From: Salinimicrobium sp050750585 | Lineage (GTDB): Bacteria > Bacteroidota > Bacteroidia > Flavobacteriales > Flavobacteriaceae | DNA length: 64,000 bases | Direction: 5' to 3' | NCBI RefSeq assembly: GCF_050750585.1 | Contig: NZ_JBOJLM010000007.1 | Coordinates: 177,104-241,103, forward strand | Shown here: piece by piece, positions 16,990 through 24,740 of the stretch | Layout of the letters: each line of letters begins with the position of its first letter | Position numbering within the stretch: the stretch's first letter is position 1 | Position numbers and translations under genes: made by a program | Notes under the pieces: generated by a model | Told to the model about the DNA's origin: nothing | Database searches by the model: none | Seen by the model: only the letters and a program-made list of their open reading frames with translations

Positions 16990-17965
16990 TTGTTGTCGTA
17001 TCTATATTAAAAATGGGTTCTAAAATTTGTGACAGTTGTTCATATTCAATAAGAAAAGCATCATGACCGTGAATAGATTTTATTTCATGATAGCTAACGT
17101 TTTCTTTTACTGCGGAAAGCTCTTTATAAGTTTCCCTGATCTCCTCCGGAAGAAAAAACAGGTCGGAATCAACTCCTATCAGCTGAATATTTCCGCTGAT
17201 CTTTTTTGCTGCCGCTGAAGGTTCCCCGTTACCTCCGGAAATGTCTATAGTAGTAAGCAGGTGGTTCATCAATTTATAGGCAGCAAGTTCGAAACGACCT
17301 TCCAGTTTCCTGCCGTGATAGCTCAGCCAGTTCGCCACTTCAAATTGAAAATTCAGCTCATTTCTTTTACGGCGGAATTTCGCTGAAAAGGACGCCGGAG
17401 TCCGGTAAAAAGTCATGGCATGCATTCGGGCATCGTGAATGGGATCTGCCGAATTGTTGAGGATCTGGTCCTGCACCTTGCACTGTCCCAGCACCCAGTC
17501 GGTCGCCTTAAGGTCGGTCGCGATGGGAATGAGATTCTGAATGAGGTTGGGCCTTAATACCGCCAGATGCCATGCCAGCGCTCCGCCTATAGATCCCCCA
17601 ATGGCCGCAAATAAATTATTGATCTTCAATTTATCCAGTACCTGAGAAAATATGCAGGCGATATCATCTAAAGTGAATTCTGTGTAATTATGCAGCAGAT
17701 GCTCTGAATTTCCACTGGCGCCATTCCCCGGGACATTGATGGACAAAATGGTAAATTTATTTGTATCAATGCATCTTCCCGGGCCAATGATATCTTGCCA
17801 CCAGCCATTTTCTCCGGTAACATTGGCATTTCCGGTTAGCGCATGATTCACCAGCACCACAGGAGCTGTTCCCGCTTCCCTTCCAAAAATGCGATAAAAG
17901 ACATGGATTTTCTGAAGGCTTCCTGCAGAATTTTCAAAATCTGGAATTATGATTTCCTGTAACAT
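16952..17965 (-). CDS. metX: Homoserine O-acetyltransferase (MetX family)
   Basis: 337 aa alpha/beta hydrolase fold: VLVNHALTGNANV near the N-terminus, nucleophile elbow AAIGGSIGGALAWHLA (GGSxGG) near residue 140, catalytic Asp region LIGVDSDLFFLP, and catalytic His in IKSIHGHDAFLIEY. It activates homoserine for sulfhydrylation. Whether acetyl- or succinyl-CoA is used depends on a few residues I cannot judge. It lies 54 nt downstream of metY. Confidence 0.88.
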   Translation of the reverse strand: MLQEIIIPDFENSAGSLQKIHVFYRIFGREAGTAPVVLVNHALTGNANVTGENGWWQDIIGPGRCIDTNKFTILSINVPGNGASGNSEHLLHNYTEFTLDDIACIFSQVLDKLKINNLFAAIGGSIGGALAWHLAVLRPNLIQNLIPIATDLKATDWVLGQCKVQDQILNNSADPIHDARMHAMTFYRTPASFSAKFRRKRNELNFQFEVANWLSYHGRKLEGRFELAAYKLMNHLLTTIDISGGNGEPSAAAKKISGNIQLIGVDSDLFFLPEEIRETYKELSAVKENVSYHEIKSIHGHDAFLIEYEQLSQILEPIFNIDTTTNEKDQHSSVWNR

Positions 17966-18019
17966 ATAGGGTTATTTTCCCGGTACAGTAGAAAAAGCTT
18001 CTACCATTCCTGGTGCTGT

Positions 18020-19324
18020 TTAAACAGTTTTTGCTTCATTTTTTTTAGAAATTTGCGCCAGGGCCTGCTCAAGATCTGCCTTAAGATCTTCCAGATCTTC
18101 TAATCCTACAGAGAGTCTCACCAGGTCTTTTGTCACTCCGGTAGATTCCTGTTGCTCATCGTTAAGCTGTTGGTGGGTGGTGCTTGAAGGGTGAATGATC
18201 AGGGATTTTGTGTCTCCAATATTTGCAAGCAGAGAGAATAGTTTGGTCTCATCCACAAGTACTTTTGCAGCTTCATAACCTCCTTTTACTCCAAAAGTAA
18301 CTACTCCGCTTTGTCCTTTGGGAAGATATTTTTGAGCCAGTTCATAATAATCACTGCTCTCCAGCCCCGGATAGTTAACCCAGCTGACTTCCTCTTTTTG
18401 CTGAAGCCATTTTGCTAAAGCCAAAGCATTTTCGCTGTGCTTTTTGATCCTGATCTCCAGCGTCTCCAGCCCCTGAATGATCTGAAATGCATTAAAAGGA
18501 CTAAGTGCAGCACCAAGATCCCGTAAGCCTTCAATTCTGACTTTTGCAATAAATGCAGCTTCTTTTAATGCTTCGTGGTAAACGAGTCCGTGGTAACCCG
18601 GAGAAGGTTCGGTGAATTCAGGGAATTTTCCGTTCGCCCAATCGAATCTTCCTGCATCAATGATGACTCCGCCGAGAGAAGTTCCGTTACCGCCAATATA
18701 TTTGGTAAGAGAATGAATTACAAGGTCGGCACCGTGTTCAATAGGTTTTACCAGGGCTGAGGTGGCTACGGTATTGTCAACAATAAAAGGAACTTTATGC
18801 TCTTTTGCCACTTTAGAAATGGCCTGTAGATCGAGTACATCAAGCTTCGGATTTCCAAGGGATTCTACAAAAACCGCCCGGGTGTTCTCTTTTACAGCAT
18901 CAGCGAAATTCTTTGGGTCTGATGGATCTACAAAGGTGGTGGTGATCCCCAGTCTTGGTAAGGTAACGCCGAGCAGGTTGTAAGTTCCGCCGTAGAGGCT
19001 GCTGGAAGCAACGATGTGATCTCCGGCTTTAAGCAGGGTAAGTAAAGTAGTGCTGATCGCCGCAGTACCCGATGCTGTTACTACGGCCGCGATTCCGCCT
19101 TCAAGTGCCGCAAGCCTTTGCTCCAGGATATCGTTGGTCGGGTTGTTTAACCGGGTGTAAATGAATCCTGGTTCTGCCAAAGAGAAAAGATTGGCCGCAT
19201 GGTCTGAATCTTTAAAGACGTAAGAAGTCGTCTGATAAATTGGAACTGCTCTGGTTCCTCCGTTAGCTGTTACGTCATGTCCTGCATGAAGCGCATTGGT
19301 CGAAAATTTTTGTGGTGTACTCAT
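18020..19324 (-). CDS. metY: O-acetylhomoserine sulfhydrylase (aminocarboxypropyltransferase)
   Basis: 434 aa, the long MetY form of the Cys/Met PLP family. FIYTRLNNPTNDILEQRLAALEGG, IAAVVTASGTAAIS, and DLVIHSLTKYIGGNGTSLGG with the PLP Lys are all present, plus the MetY-specific insertion around residues 225-265. It condenses O-acetylhomoserine with sulfide to homocysteine, joining the sulfate reduction and homoserine branches encoded downstream. First structural gene after the tandem Met/Cys attenuators, about 500 nt from the nearer one. Confidence 0.92.
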   Translation of the reverse strand: MSTPQKFSTNALHAGHDVTANGGTRAVPIYQTTSYVFKDSDHAANLFSLAEPGFIYTRLNNPTNDILEQRLAALEGGIAAVVTASGTAAISTTLLTLLKAGDHIVASSSLYGGTYNLLGVTLPRLGITTTFVDPSDPKNFADAVKENTRAVFVESLGNPKLDVLDLQAISKVAKEHKVPFIVDNTVATSALVKPIEHGADLVIHSLTKYIGGNGTSLGGVIIDAGRFDWANGKFPEFTEPSPGYHGLVYHEALKEAAFIAKVRIEGLRDLGAALSPFNAFQIIQGLETLEIRIKKHSENALALAKWLQQKEEVSWVNYPGLESSDYYELAQKYLPKGQSGVVTFGVKGGYEAAKVLVDETKLFSLLANIGDTKSLIIHPSSTTHQQLNDEQQESTGVTKDLVRLSVGLEDLEDLKADLEQALAQISKKNEAKTV

Positions 19325-19333
19325 GGGTTCAAT

Positions 19334-19355
19334 GTTTAAGGTTTAAGGTTTAAGG
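19334..19355. repeat. Heptamer tandem repeat (GTTTAAG)3
   Basis: Three exact GTTTAAG units just upstream of the metY start. Confidence 0.8.
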
Positions 19356-19689
19356 AATAGTGGTTAATGGTTATTTGTTGATAGTTAATCGGTTTGTTGT
19401 TGTCAGTTGTCGGTTCTCAGTTTTCAGTTGTCGGTTCATTCATTTTTCTTTTCAACTTCGTACTTCTAAAATCTAACTTCTAACTTCCTGCCTTTGTAAT
19501 TGTCATCTCGACAGAGCATTTTCTTTCGGAGAAAGGGAATGCGACGAGAGATCTCATCGGAGTCTAAATTCTGCTTTCTAATCTTTTTATGCTGTTTCGT
19601 TTCAACTTTAAATTTTGTCGTTCAAGACCTCTCGACTCCGCTCGAGGTGACATTCGTAATTTTTTCATGTTTCCAGTTCTCAGTTCTCA

Positions 19690-19724
19690 GTTGTTGGTTG
19701 TTGGTTGTTGGTTGTCGGTTGTCG
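19690..19724. repeat. Heptamer tandem repeat (GTTGTTG)3(GTTGTCG)2
   Basis: Five units of 7 bp, preceded by CAGTTCT units; the last two differ by one base. Confidence 0.85.
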
Positions 19725-19821
19725 GTTTGTTTGTTCTCGGTTCTGTTTTCATTATTCTTTTCAACTTCGTACTTCTAACTTCTAACTTCCCCTCCTCCGG
19801 AGGGGTGGGTTGCCGTAAAAC

Positions 19822-19857
19822 AAAAATCCCTTTGGCTGGCTTGCCAAAGGGATTTTT
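19822..19857 (-). terminator. Proximal Met/Cys attenuator terminator
   Basis: Perfect 15-bp stem AAAAATCCCTTTGGC / GCCAAAGGGATTTTT with a 6-nt loop; on the minus strand the 3' arm runs into TTTTTGTTTT. It follows the proximal leader peptide. TTTGGC at the base of its 5' arm can instead pair with GCCAAA in the last codons of the leader (19897-19892). Confidence 0.92.
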
Positions 19858-19885
19858 AGTACTCATATATAACTAACTTAGATCC

Positions 19886-19972
19886 TCATTTTTTGGCAAT
19901 AGCTGGTGGTGCGCACATCATGCACATCATCATACAACACATCATTTTTGCTATTGCCGGGTAAATTTTCAT
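19886..19972 (-). CDS. Proximal leader peptide of the sulfur operon (Met/Cys-rich)
   Basis: 28-codon ORF from ATG 19972 to TGA 19888-19886. Residues 10-20 read MMCCMMMCMMC: 7 Met and 4 Cys in 11 codons. The tail, APPAIAKK, contains GCC AAA, which copies part of the terminator 3' arm. A ribosome stalled on Met or Cys codons would leave this free to form an antiterminator; one that reaches the stop would cover it and permit termination. The operon downstream makes both cysteine precursors (sulfide) and methionine, matching both codon sets. Function inferred from layout. Confidence 0.9.
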   Translation of the reverse strand: MKIYPAIAKMMCCMMMCMMCAPPAIAKK

Positions 19973-20014
19973 TTTTTCTGTTTTAGCTTTTCCAGCTTGT
20001 TTTTTAATGGAGTC

Positions 20015-20033
20015 CCAAAAATGGCATTTTTGA
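20015..20033. repeat. Dispersed palindrome between the two attenuators
   Basis: CCAAAAATGGCATTTTTGA, in the 91-nt segment separating the distal terminator from the proximal leader start. Confidence 0.8.
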
Positions 20034-20063
20034 GACCTCTTATTTTTTTATCTCGACTAAAAT

Positions 20064-20094
20064 AAAAAAGCCGCTGCGGTGGCAGCGGCTTTTT
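20064..20094 (-). terminator. Distal Met/Cys attenuator terminator
   Basis: GC-rich stem AAAAAGCCGCTGC / GCAGCGGCTTTTT with a 4-nt loop, then TTATTTT on the minus strand. CGCTGC of the 5' arm is complementary to GCAGCG in the leader peptide tail (20136-20131), so an antiterminator can form. Confidence 0.93.
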
Positions 20095-20115
20095 GCAATT
20101 TTTATCTTTTCAGGA

Positions 20116-20184
20116 TCATGCAATAGAGCGCGCTGCGGAAGTTTTCCACATCATGCACATCATATTACAAATTACCTGGTTCAT
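20116..20184 (-). CDS. Distal leader peptide of the sulfur operon (Met/Cys-rich)
   Basis: 22-codon ORF from ATG 20184 to TGA 20118-20116. Residues 6-13 read CNMMCMMW: 4 Met and 2 Cys in 8 codons. The following codons TCC GCA GCG CGC contain GCAGCG, a copy of the terminator 3' arm. It precedes its own terminator (20064-20094), so a transcript must pass two separate Met/Cys checks before reaching metY. Its sequence differs from the proximal leader outside the MMCMM core, so it is not a recent exact duplication. Confidence 0.88.
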   Translation of the reverse strand: MNQVICNMMCMMWKTSAARSIA

Positions 20185-20203
20185 TTCTTGTTTTATTCTG
20201 TCA

Positions 20204-20236
20204 CAAAGTTAACGACAGAAAATTCACTTCTCCAAA
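20204..20236 (-). promoter_or_regulatory. Candidate promoter of the sulfur operon
   Basis: On the minus strand TTTG (20236-20233), 21 nt, then TAACTTTG (20211-20204), matching the Bacteroidetes -33 TTTG / -7 TAnnTTTG pattern. Placed about 20 nt upstream of the distal leader start, which fits a short leader transcript. Confidence 0.6.
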
Positions 20237-20361
20237 CTTAATTTTCATTTTTTTTACTTCCGTGCATTTTCACCTTCTCAAAACCCCACGTAAACCAAGG
20301 GAAATACAGCAGTTTAAATCTTTAAAATTTATTTTTCTTTTTACTTTTTAATAGAAAAGTT

Positions 20362-20424
20362 AAGGCTCCTTCTTTTTGCATTCCATTTTTGCTCTTCGGG
20401 CCCTGCAAATAATCCCGGAGCCTT
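20362..20424. other. Inverted repeat of unknown role in the 20185-20657 gap
   Basis: AAGGCTCC (20362-20369) and GGAGCCTT (20417-20424) enclose a 47-nt loop with its own GGGCCC core. No T-run follows. The rest of this 473-nt gap between the sulfur operon promoter and the beta-barrel gene shows nothing I can name. Confidence 0.4.
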
Positions 20425-20657
20425 TAAAATTCACGCCTCCTTAAAGCTGACGCCATCCTTACCCGTCCCACTACTTCAAAAGATGTTTATTTTTTTGCAA
20501 TTTTTAAGAACTCCCTCGCCCGGTTTCATAAACTATCGTGAATTTGCTATTAAAGTATATTAAAAATACCTCCCGGAAGTCAATGCCTGCCTACATTCGT
20601 GCTGAATTTGATTTCCCTGAAAAGGGAGAAAACATTTAAATATTAAATATAAAAGTT

Positions 20658-21290
20658 ATGAAAAGAGTATTACTACTATCAACGCTAATGATCTTAGGAT
20701 TCACAGCTACTTCACATGCGCAATTGCAGGAAGGAAACATTATGCTGGGTGCCGACCTTGGTAGCGGAGTGACCACTACACCTACCAATGGTTTATTTGG
20801 TTTTAACCTGGGCCTCGATGAAGATTCGGGTTACAATATTGGATTGAGTCCTAAAATGGGATATTTTCTCAATGACGATTTTGTTTTAGGAGGTATCCTC
20901 AACCTGGGTTACTATAATGCAGCCGGTGATGATGATGAGACCAGCAACACCTTTATTTATGGTATCCAGGCGTTTACCCGGTATTACTTAACACCAGAAG
21001 ACGTTGATCTTGGTGATGAAGTTCCTGCAGGGCAGTTCTTCATTGAAACCAATGCAGGTTTAGCCGGTACCAACATTGAAGGTGGTGAAACCACAAACGG
21101 ATTTGCCTTTGGGTTTGGACCTGGTTACTCACTGTTCCTCAACGAGAATATAGCACTTGATGCAAGTGTGAAGTACAGCGGTCTTACCGGCGCCGGTAGC
21201 GACAGCTATACCCACTCTCTTGGAATCAACCTGGGGATACAGATCTTCCTTTCAAAAGGTGAAGCCGAAGATACTGTAGACCAGTTCTAG
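20658..21290 (+). CDS. Outer-membrane beta-barrel protein
   Basis: 210 aa. Signal peptide MKRVLLLSTLMILGFTATSHAQ with cleavage after AQ. The mature part alternates glycine- and aromatic-rich strands (NIGLSPKMGYFLNDDFVLGG, ITLNLGIQ-like ends), typical of an 8-stranded OmpA/OmpX-type porin-like barrel. Ends SKGEAEDTVDQF. No enzymatic motif. Likely monocistronic: a strong terminator follows 23 nt after the stop. Confidence 0.82.
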   Translation: MKRVLLLSTLMILGFTATSHAQLQEGNIMLGADLGSGVTTTPTNGLFGFNLGLDEDSGYNIGLSPKMGYFLNDDFVLGGILNLGYYNAAGDDDETSNTFIYGIQAFTRYYLTPEDVDLGDEVPAGQFFIETNAGLAGTNIEGGETTNGFAFGFGPGYSLFLNENIALDASVKYSGLTGAGSDSYTHSLGINLGIQIFLSKGEAEDTVDQF

Positions 21291-21313
21291 ATCACCAAAA
21301 CTAACCAACACTG

Positions 21314-21355
21314 AAAAAGGGCTTTTTTGAGGATATCTTCAAAAAAGCCCTTTTT
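21314..21355 (+). terminator. Terminator after the beta-barrel gene
   Basis: 17-bp perfect stem AAAAAGGGCTTTTTTGA / its complement with an 8-nt loop, followed by TTTTTATTTT. The A-rich 5' flank makes it usable from either side. Confidence 0.9.
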
Positions 21356-21383
21356 ATTTTGACGTAAATTATAAAAGATGACT

Positions 21384-21530
21384 AGAATGCGCTAAGGATT
21401 GAGCGGTTGTTGGAGCTCTCCCAAAGCCGGGAGGCTGTGGGAAGCGGCCCGCGAAAGCCTGACGGTGCGACCGGCAGGGAGAACCGGAGCGCCCAAATTA
21501 TTCTTAATAACGAAGATAAAGCCGCCCCGA
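21384..21530 (+). ncRNA. Structured GC-rich element upstream of metK, possibly a Flavo-1-like RNA
   Basis: A GC-rich patch in AT-rich surroundings starting GCGCTAAGGATTGAGCGG. It contains several short hairpins (CTCCC..GGGAG; further GC pairs around AAGCGG and CCGG) and ends near GCGCCCAAATT. A 62-codon open frame crosses it, but its composition does not look coding. It recalls the abundant flavobacterial structured RNA Flavo-1 in general appearance; I cannot confirm the match. It ends about 150 nt before metK and might be an independent RNA or a leader element. Confidence 0.4.
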
Positions 21531-21676
21531 TTTAAAACAATTTTTATACATTTGCTGATGATAAATCACAGGGAAAAATTTGACTGATTGCAACCCTCTA
21601 AAATGCTAAAGCAGTGACAACTACTCTAGCGCTTCTTGTCAATTTTTTCTGAATTAAAATCTTAAAATAAAGAAGC

Positions 21677-22936
21677 ATGCCATATTTATTTACTTCAGAA
21701 AGTGTTTCTGAAGGCCACCCCGATAAAGTTGCTGACCAGATTAGCGATACTCTTCTTGATAATTTCCTTGCCTTTGACCCTGAATCTAAAGTTGCCTGTG
21801 AAACCCTGGTGACTACAGGACAGGTGGTGCTTGCGGGCGAAGTAAAGAGTGATACTTACCTTGATGTACAATCTATTGCCCGCGATGTGATCAATGATAT
21901 TGGTTACACCAAGGGAGCATATAAATTTAGCGGGGACTCCTGCGGGGTGATCTCCCTGATCCATGAACAATCCCAGGATATTAGCCAGGGGGTTGACCGC
22001 GGAAACAAGGACGAACAGGGAGCCGGTGACCAGGGAATGATGTTTGGTTACGCCACTAAAGAAACTTCCAACTACATGCCGCTGGCCCTCGATATTTCTC
22101 ATAAGATACTTATCGAGCTGGCAAAATTGCGTCGCGAAAATGACGAGCTCACTTACCTGCGGCCCGACTCCAAGAGCCAGGTCACTATTGAGTACAGCGA
22201 TGACAACATTCCGCAGCGCATTGTGGCTATCGTGGTCTCTACCCAACACGACGAATTTGATGATGATGACCAGCGAATGCTGGAAAAAATAAAGAAGGAT
22301 ATTGTTGAGATCCTTATCCCGAGGGTGATCAAACAACTTCCGGAATATGTGCAAAAACTATTCAACGACAAGATCAAATATCATATAAACCCTACCGGAA
22401 AGTTCGTTATTGGCGGACCTCACGGAGATACAGGTCTTACTGGAAGAAAGATCATCGTAGATACTTACGGCGGAAAAGGAGCTCACGGCGGAGGTGCGTT
22501 TTCTGGGAAAGATCCCAGTAAAGTAGACCGGTCTGCAGCTTACGCGGCAAGGCATATCGCCAAAAATCTTGTGGCTGCAGGAGTAGCCGATGAGGTTTTG
22601 ATCCAGGTTTCTTATGCCATTGGGGTGGTAGAACCCACTTCTCTATTCGTGGAAACCTACGGCACCAAAAAAGTGGATATAAGCCACGGAGAGATTGCAG
22701 AAAAAGTACTGCAGATCTTTGATATGAGACCCGCTGCTATTGAAGAAAGGCTTGGCCTTAGAAATCCAATTTACAGGGAAACTTCTGCCTACGGCCACTT
22801 TGGTAAAGAGCCTCGAAAAGAACGAAAAGTATTTAAGAGCCCCTACAACGGAGAAAAGACCATTGAAGTAGACCTGTTTACCTGGGAAGCACTTGATTAT
22901 GTAGATAAAGTAAAAGAAGCATTTGGATTGGAGTAG
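21677..22936 (+). CDS. metK: S-adenosylmethionine synthetase
   Basis: 419 aa. GHPDKVADQISD near the N-terminus, GAGDQGMMFGYA near residue 115 (P-loop-like ATP site), GPHGDTGLTGRK near 247 and GGGAFSGKDPSKVDRSAAY are the family signatures. It makes SAM from methionine and ATP, consuming the product of the divergent sulfur operon 1.5 kb away. Monocistronic, with its own terminator. Confidence 0.97.
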   Translation: MPYLFTSESVSEGHPDKVADQISDTLLDNFLAFDPESKVACETLVTTGQVVLAGEVKSDTYLDVQSIARDVINDIGYTKGAYKFSGDSCGVISLIHEQSQDISQGVDRGNKDEQGAGDQGMMFGYATKETSNYMPLALDISHKILIELAKLRRENDELTYLRPDSKSQVTIEYSDDNIPQRIVAIVVSTQHDEFDDDDQRMLEKIKKDIVEILIPRVIKQLPEYVQKLFNDKIKYHINPTGKFVIGGPHGDTGLTGRKIIVDTYGGKGAHGGGAFSGKDPSKVDRSAAYAARHIAKNLVAAGVADEVLIQVSYAIGVVEPTSLFVETYGTKKVDISHGEIAEKVLQIFDMRPAAIEERLGLRNPIYRETSAYGHFGKEPRKERKVFKSPYNGEKTIEVDLFTWEALDYVDKVKEAFGLE

Positions 22937-22988
22937 ATGTGAGATTTGAGATTTGAGACATCATAACAAAACATCCAAATCCTAACAT

Positions 22989-23019
22989 AAAAAACCCGGT
23001 GCAAAACACCGGGTTTTTT
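22989..23019 (+). terminator. Terminator of metK
   Basis: AAAAAACCCGGTG / CACCGGGTTTTTT, 13-bp perfect stem with a 5-nt loop. Confidence 0.93.
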
Positions 23020-23086
23020 ATTGGTTCAAATGAACTGGATTTAGTAATATGTAATCTTACAAATAGGTTTGGGGATTTGCACTTTT

Positions 23087-23698
23087 TCAGAACCTGTACA
23101 CAAAACCCAGCAGGTATTGATCGTTGCCACTGGAGAAGGTGAGCTGCATATTTTCCCGTTGGTAAGGACTGGTGAAAACAAAACTGCTCCCAATGCCTAC
23201 CACCGCCCCGGCAAGTATATCATAGCCGTCATGCCTTGTAGCATTGATGCGGCTGTAAGCTGTCCAGCCTGCCAGCACATACCCGGGAATACTGTATTTA
23301 AAGCCATACCTCTTGTGAATAAAGGAAGCTGCCTGAAAGGTAATTGACGTAAGCCCCGAGGGAAAGGCCTGCCCCCCACTGTTAAACGGACGCCTCTTAT
23401 TAATGGCATATTTAAGACCTGCTGTAACAGCCAGGTTGGTAGCAAAACCTTTGGTGAATTGCCAAAATCCCTTCCTGTCTTTCATCACCACGGTAGTGAG
23501 CGCTGCTGTTGCCGGCAAAGCCAGCAAAATAACATCACCACTGGTTTCTACTGCCTCGCTGTTGGGCTCAATGAGCTGTGCCTGTAAGTTGGAAGGTATG
23601 CTCAGTAGAAGCCCGAACAGAAAAAGAAAAATGATCTTCTTTACCTGTGTGACAAACTTGTGCTGATCTTTAAATCCTGATTTCAAAAAATGCTGCAT
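23087..23698 (-). CDS. PAP2 superfamily phosphatase with altered motif 2
   Basis: 203 aa. A hydrophobic N-terminal segment (about residues 20-40) and further membrane stretches. PAP2 motif 1 is KYAINKRRP, and motif 3 is SRINATRHDGYDILAG with the catalytic His and Asp. Motif 2, normally PSGH, reads PSGL (codon CTT), so the His that usually acts as general acid is missing. It may be a less active or non-catalytic member. Usual substrates are phosphatidic acid, undecaprenyl pyrophosphate or similar. Confidence 0.82.
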   Translation of the reverse strand: MQHFLKSGFKDQHKFVTQVKKIIFLFLFGLLLSIPSNLQAQLIEPNSEAVETSGDVILLALPATAALTTVVMKDRKGFWQFTKGFATNLAVTAGLKYAINKRRPFNSGGQAFPSGLTSITFQAASFIHKRYGFKYSIPGYVLAGWTAYSRINATRHDGYDILAGAVVGIGSSFVFTSPYQRENMQLTFSSGNDQYLLGFVYRF

Positions 23699-23722
23699 TG
23701 GTGAACTCTAAAATAAAGTATA

Positions 23723-24619
23723 TTAAATAGTGGGCCTTCCTCCCGTAACCTGCACGGTAGAACCGGTCATGTAACTGGACCCTTCCGATGCCAGTAAGAC
23801 AAAAGGTGCCGCAAATTCAGACGGTTGTCCCGGCCTTCCCAGCGGAGTATCCTGCCCAAAGGTTTCTACCTCATCCATCGGCATGGTAGACGGGATCAAT
23901 GGCGTCCACACCGGTCCCGGTGCAACACAATTGGCACGGATTCCTTTTGATGCCAGGATTTGCCCAAGATTGGCAGTGAAGTTTTGAATTGCTCCCTTGG
24001 TGGCAGCATAGGCCAACAGTTGCGGATGTGGTTTATAGGCGTTAATCGAGGTGGTATTAATAATAGTACTTCCCGGTTTCATGTGAGGTTCGGCAGCTTT
24101 TACCAGGTAGAACATTGAATAGATATTGGTCTTGAAGGTCTTATCCCACTCTTCGCTGGGAATGTCCTGTATCTTTTCTCTCGCCATTTGAAAGGCTGCA
24201 TTGTTCACCAGTATATCTACCTGCCCAAACTCATCTACTGCTTTTTGGACGATCTTGCTGCAATGCTCTTCTTCACTTACATCTCCCGGTACCAAAACTG
24301 CCTTTTTCCCTGCCTTTATCACCCATTTGGCAGTTTCTTTGGCGTCATCGTGTTCTTCGAGGTAAGAGATCAGAACATTAGCTCCTTCTCTTGCAAAAGC
24401 GATTGCTACCGCTCTTCCAATTCCGGAGTCGCCCCCGGTAATAATGGCATTTTTGCCTTCCAGTTTGCCCGATCCAACATAAGATTCCTCACCGTGGTCT
24501 ACCTTAGGCTGCATTTTATCCTCTTTTCCCGGCGTCTCCTTCTGCCGCTCCTGATCTTTAAAAGGAGGTTGTGCTTCTTTCGTTTGCGGATCTTTCATTT
24601 TTTCATTGTCATTTTTCAT
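23723..24619 (-). CDS. SDR family oxidoreductase, general-stress type
   Basis: 298 aa. A charged, Lys/Pro/Glu-rich N-terminal tail of about 45 residues precedes the Rossmann domain. GGDSGIGRAVA near residue 61 and NNAAFQ bind NAD(P); the catalytic Ser-Tyr-Lys set is in TTSINAY and YAATKG. Tail plus domain resembles the GsiB/YhxC-type stress SDRs (general stress protein 39 group). Substrate unknown. A copy of the dispersed palindrome lies 25 nt upstream of the start. Confidence 0.88.
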   Translation of the reverse strand: MKNDNEKMKDPQTKEAQPPFKDQERQKETPGKEDKMQPKVDHGEESYVGSGKLEGKNAIITGGDSGIGRAVAIAFAREGANVLISYLEEHDDAKETAKWVIKAGKKAVLVPGDVSEEEHCSKIVQKAVDEFGQVDILVNNAAFQMAREKIQDIPSEEWDKTFKTNIYSMFYLVKAAEPHMKPGSTIINTTSINAYKPHPQLLAYAATKGAIQNFTANLGQILASKGIRANCVAPGPVWTPLIPSTMPMDEVETFGQDTPLGRPGQPSEFAAPFVLLASEGSSYMTGSTVQVTGGRPTI

Positions 24620-24643
24620 AGCTTAAACTTTTTTGAAGAGGTT

Positions 24644-24662
24644 CCAAAAATGGCATTTTTGA
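24644..24662. repeat. Dispersed palindrome upstream of the SDR gene
   Basis: CCAAAAATGGCATTTTTGA; here the dyad extends outward to GAGGT ... ACCTC. Confidence 0.85.
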
Positions 24663-24740
24663 CACCTCATGTTTCAGTTTGAATTTAAGGAAAGTAGCTC
24701 GCAGCGAAGGAAAGAAGGGAACTAAAATTTTGCTAAAAGT

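Larger units (their letters stand above)
19325..19821 (-). other. Long untranslated stretch between attenuator and metY
   Basis: 497 nt without a credible gene. It holds heptamer tandem tracts (19334-19355 GTTTAAG x3; 19690-19724 GTTGTTG/GTTGTCG x5) and two copies of a block reading TTTTCAACTTCGTACTTCTAA (near 19450 and 19760). I see no start codon context or hairpin of note close to metY. Confidence 0.7.

Noticed and set aside
19325..19821. SAM riboswitch in the metY leader
   Set aside because: I looked for SAM-I or SAM-II cores upstream of metY and metK and saw none; the tandem leader peptides explain the regulation instead.
21399..21587. 62-codon ORF crossing the GC-rich element upstream of metK
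   Set aside because: Translation is rich in Arg, Ser, Gly from GC-rich hairpins; it overlaps a likely RNA structure and has no family resemblance.
21695..22354. 219-codon minus-strand ORF within metK
   Set aside because: Complete overlap with a clear metK gene; codon pattern is a shadow.
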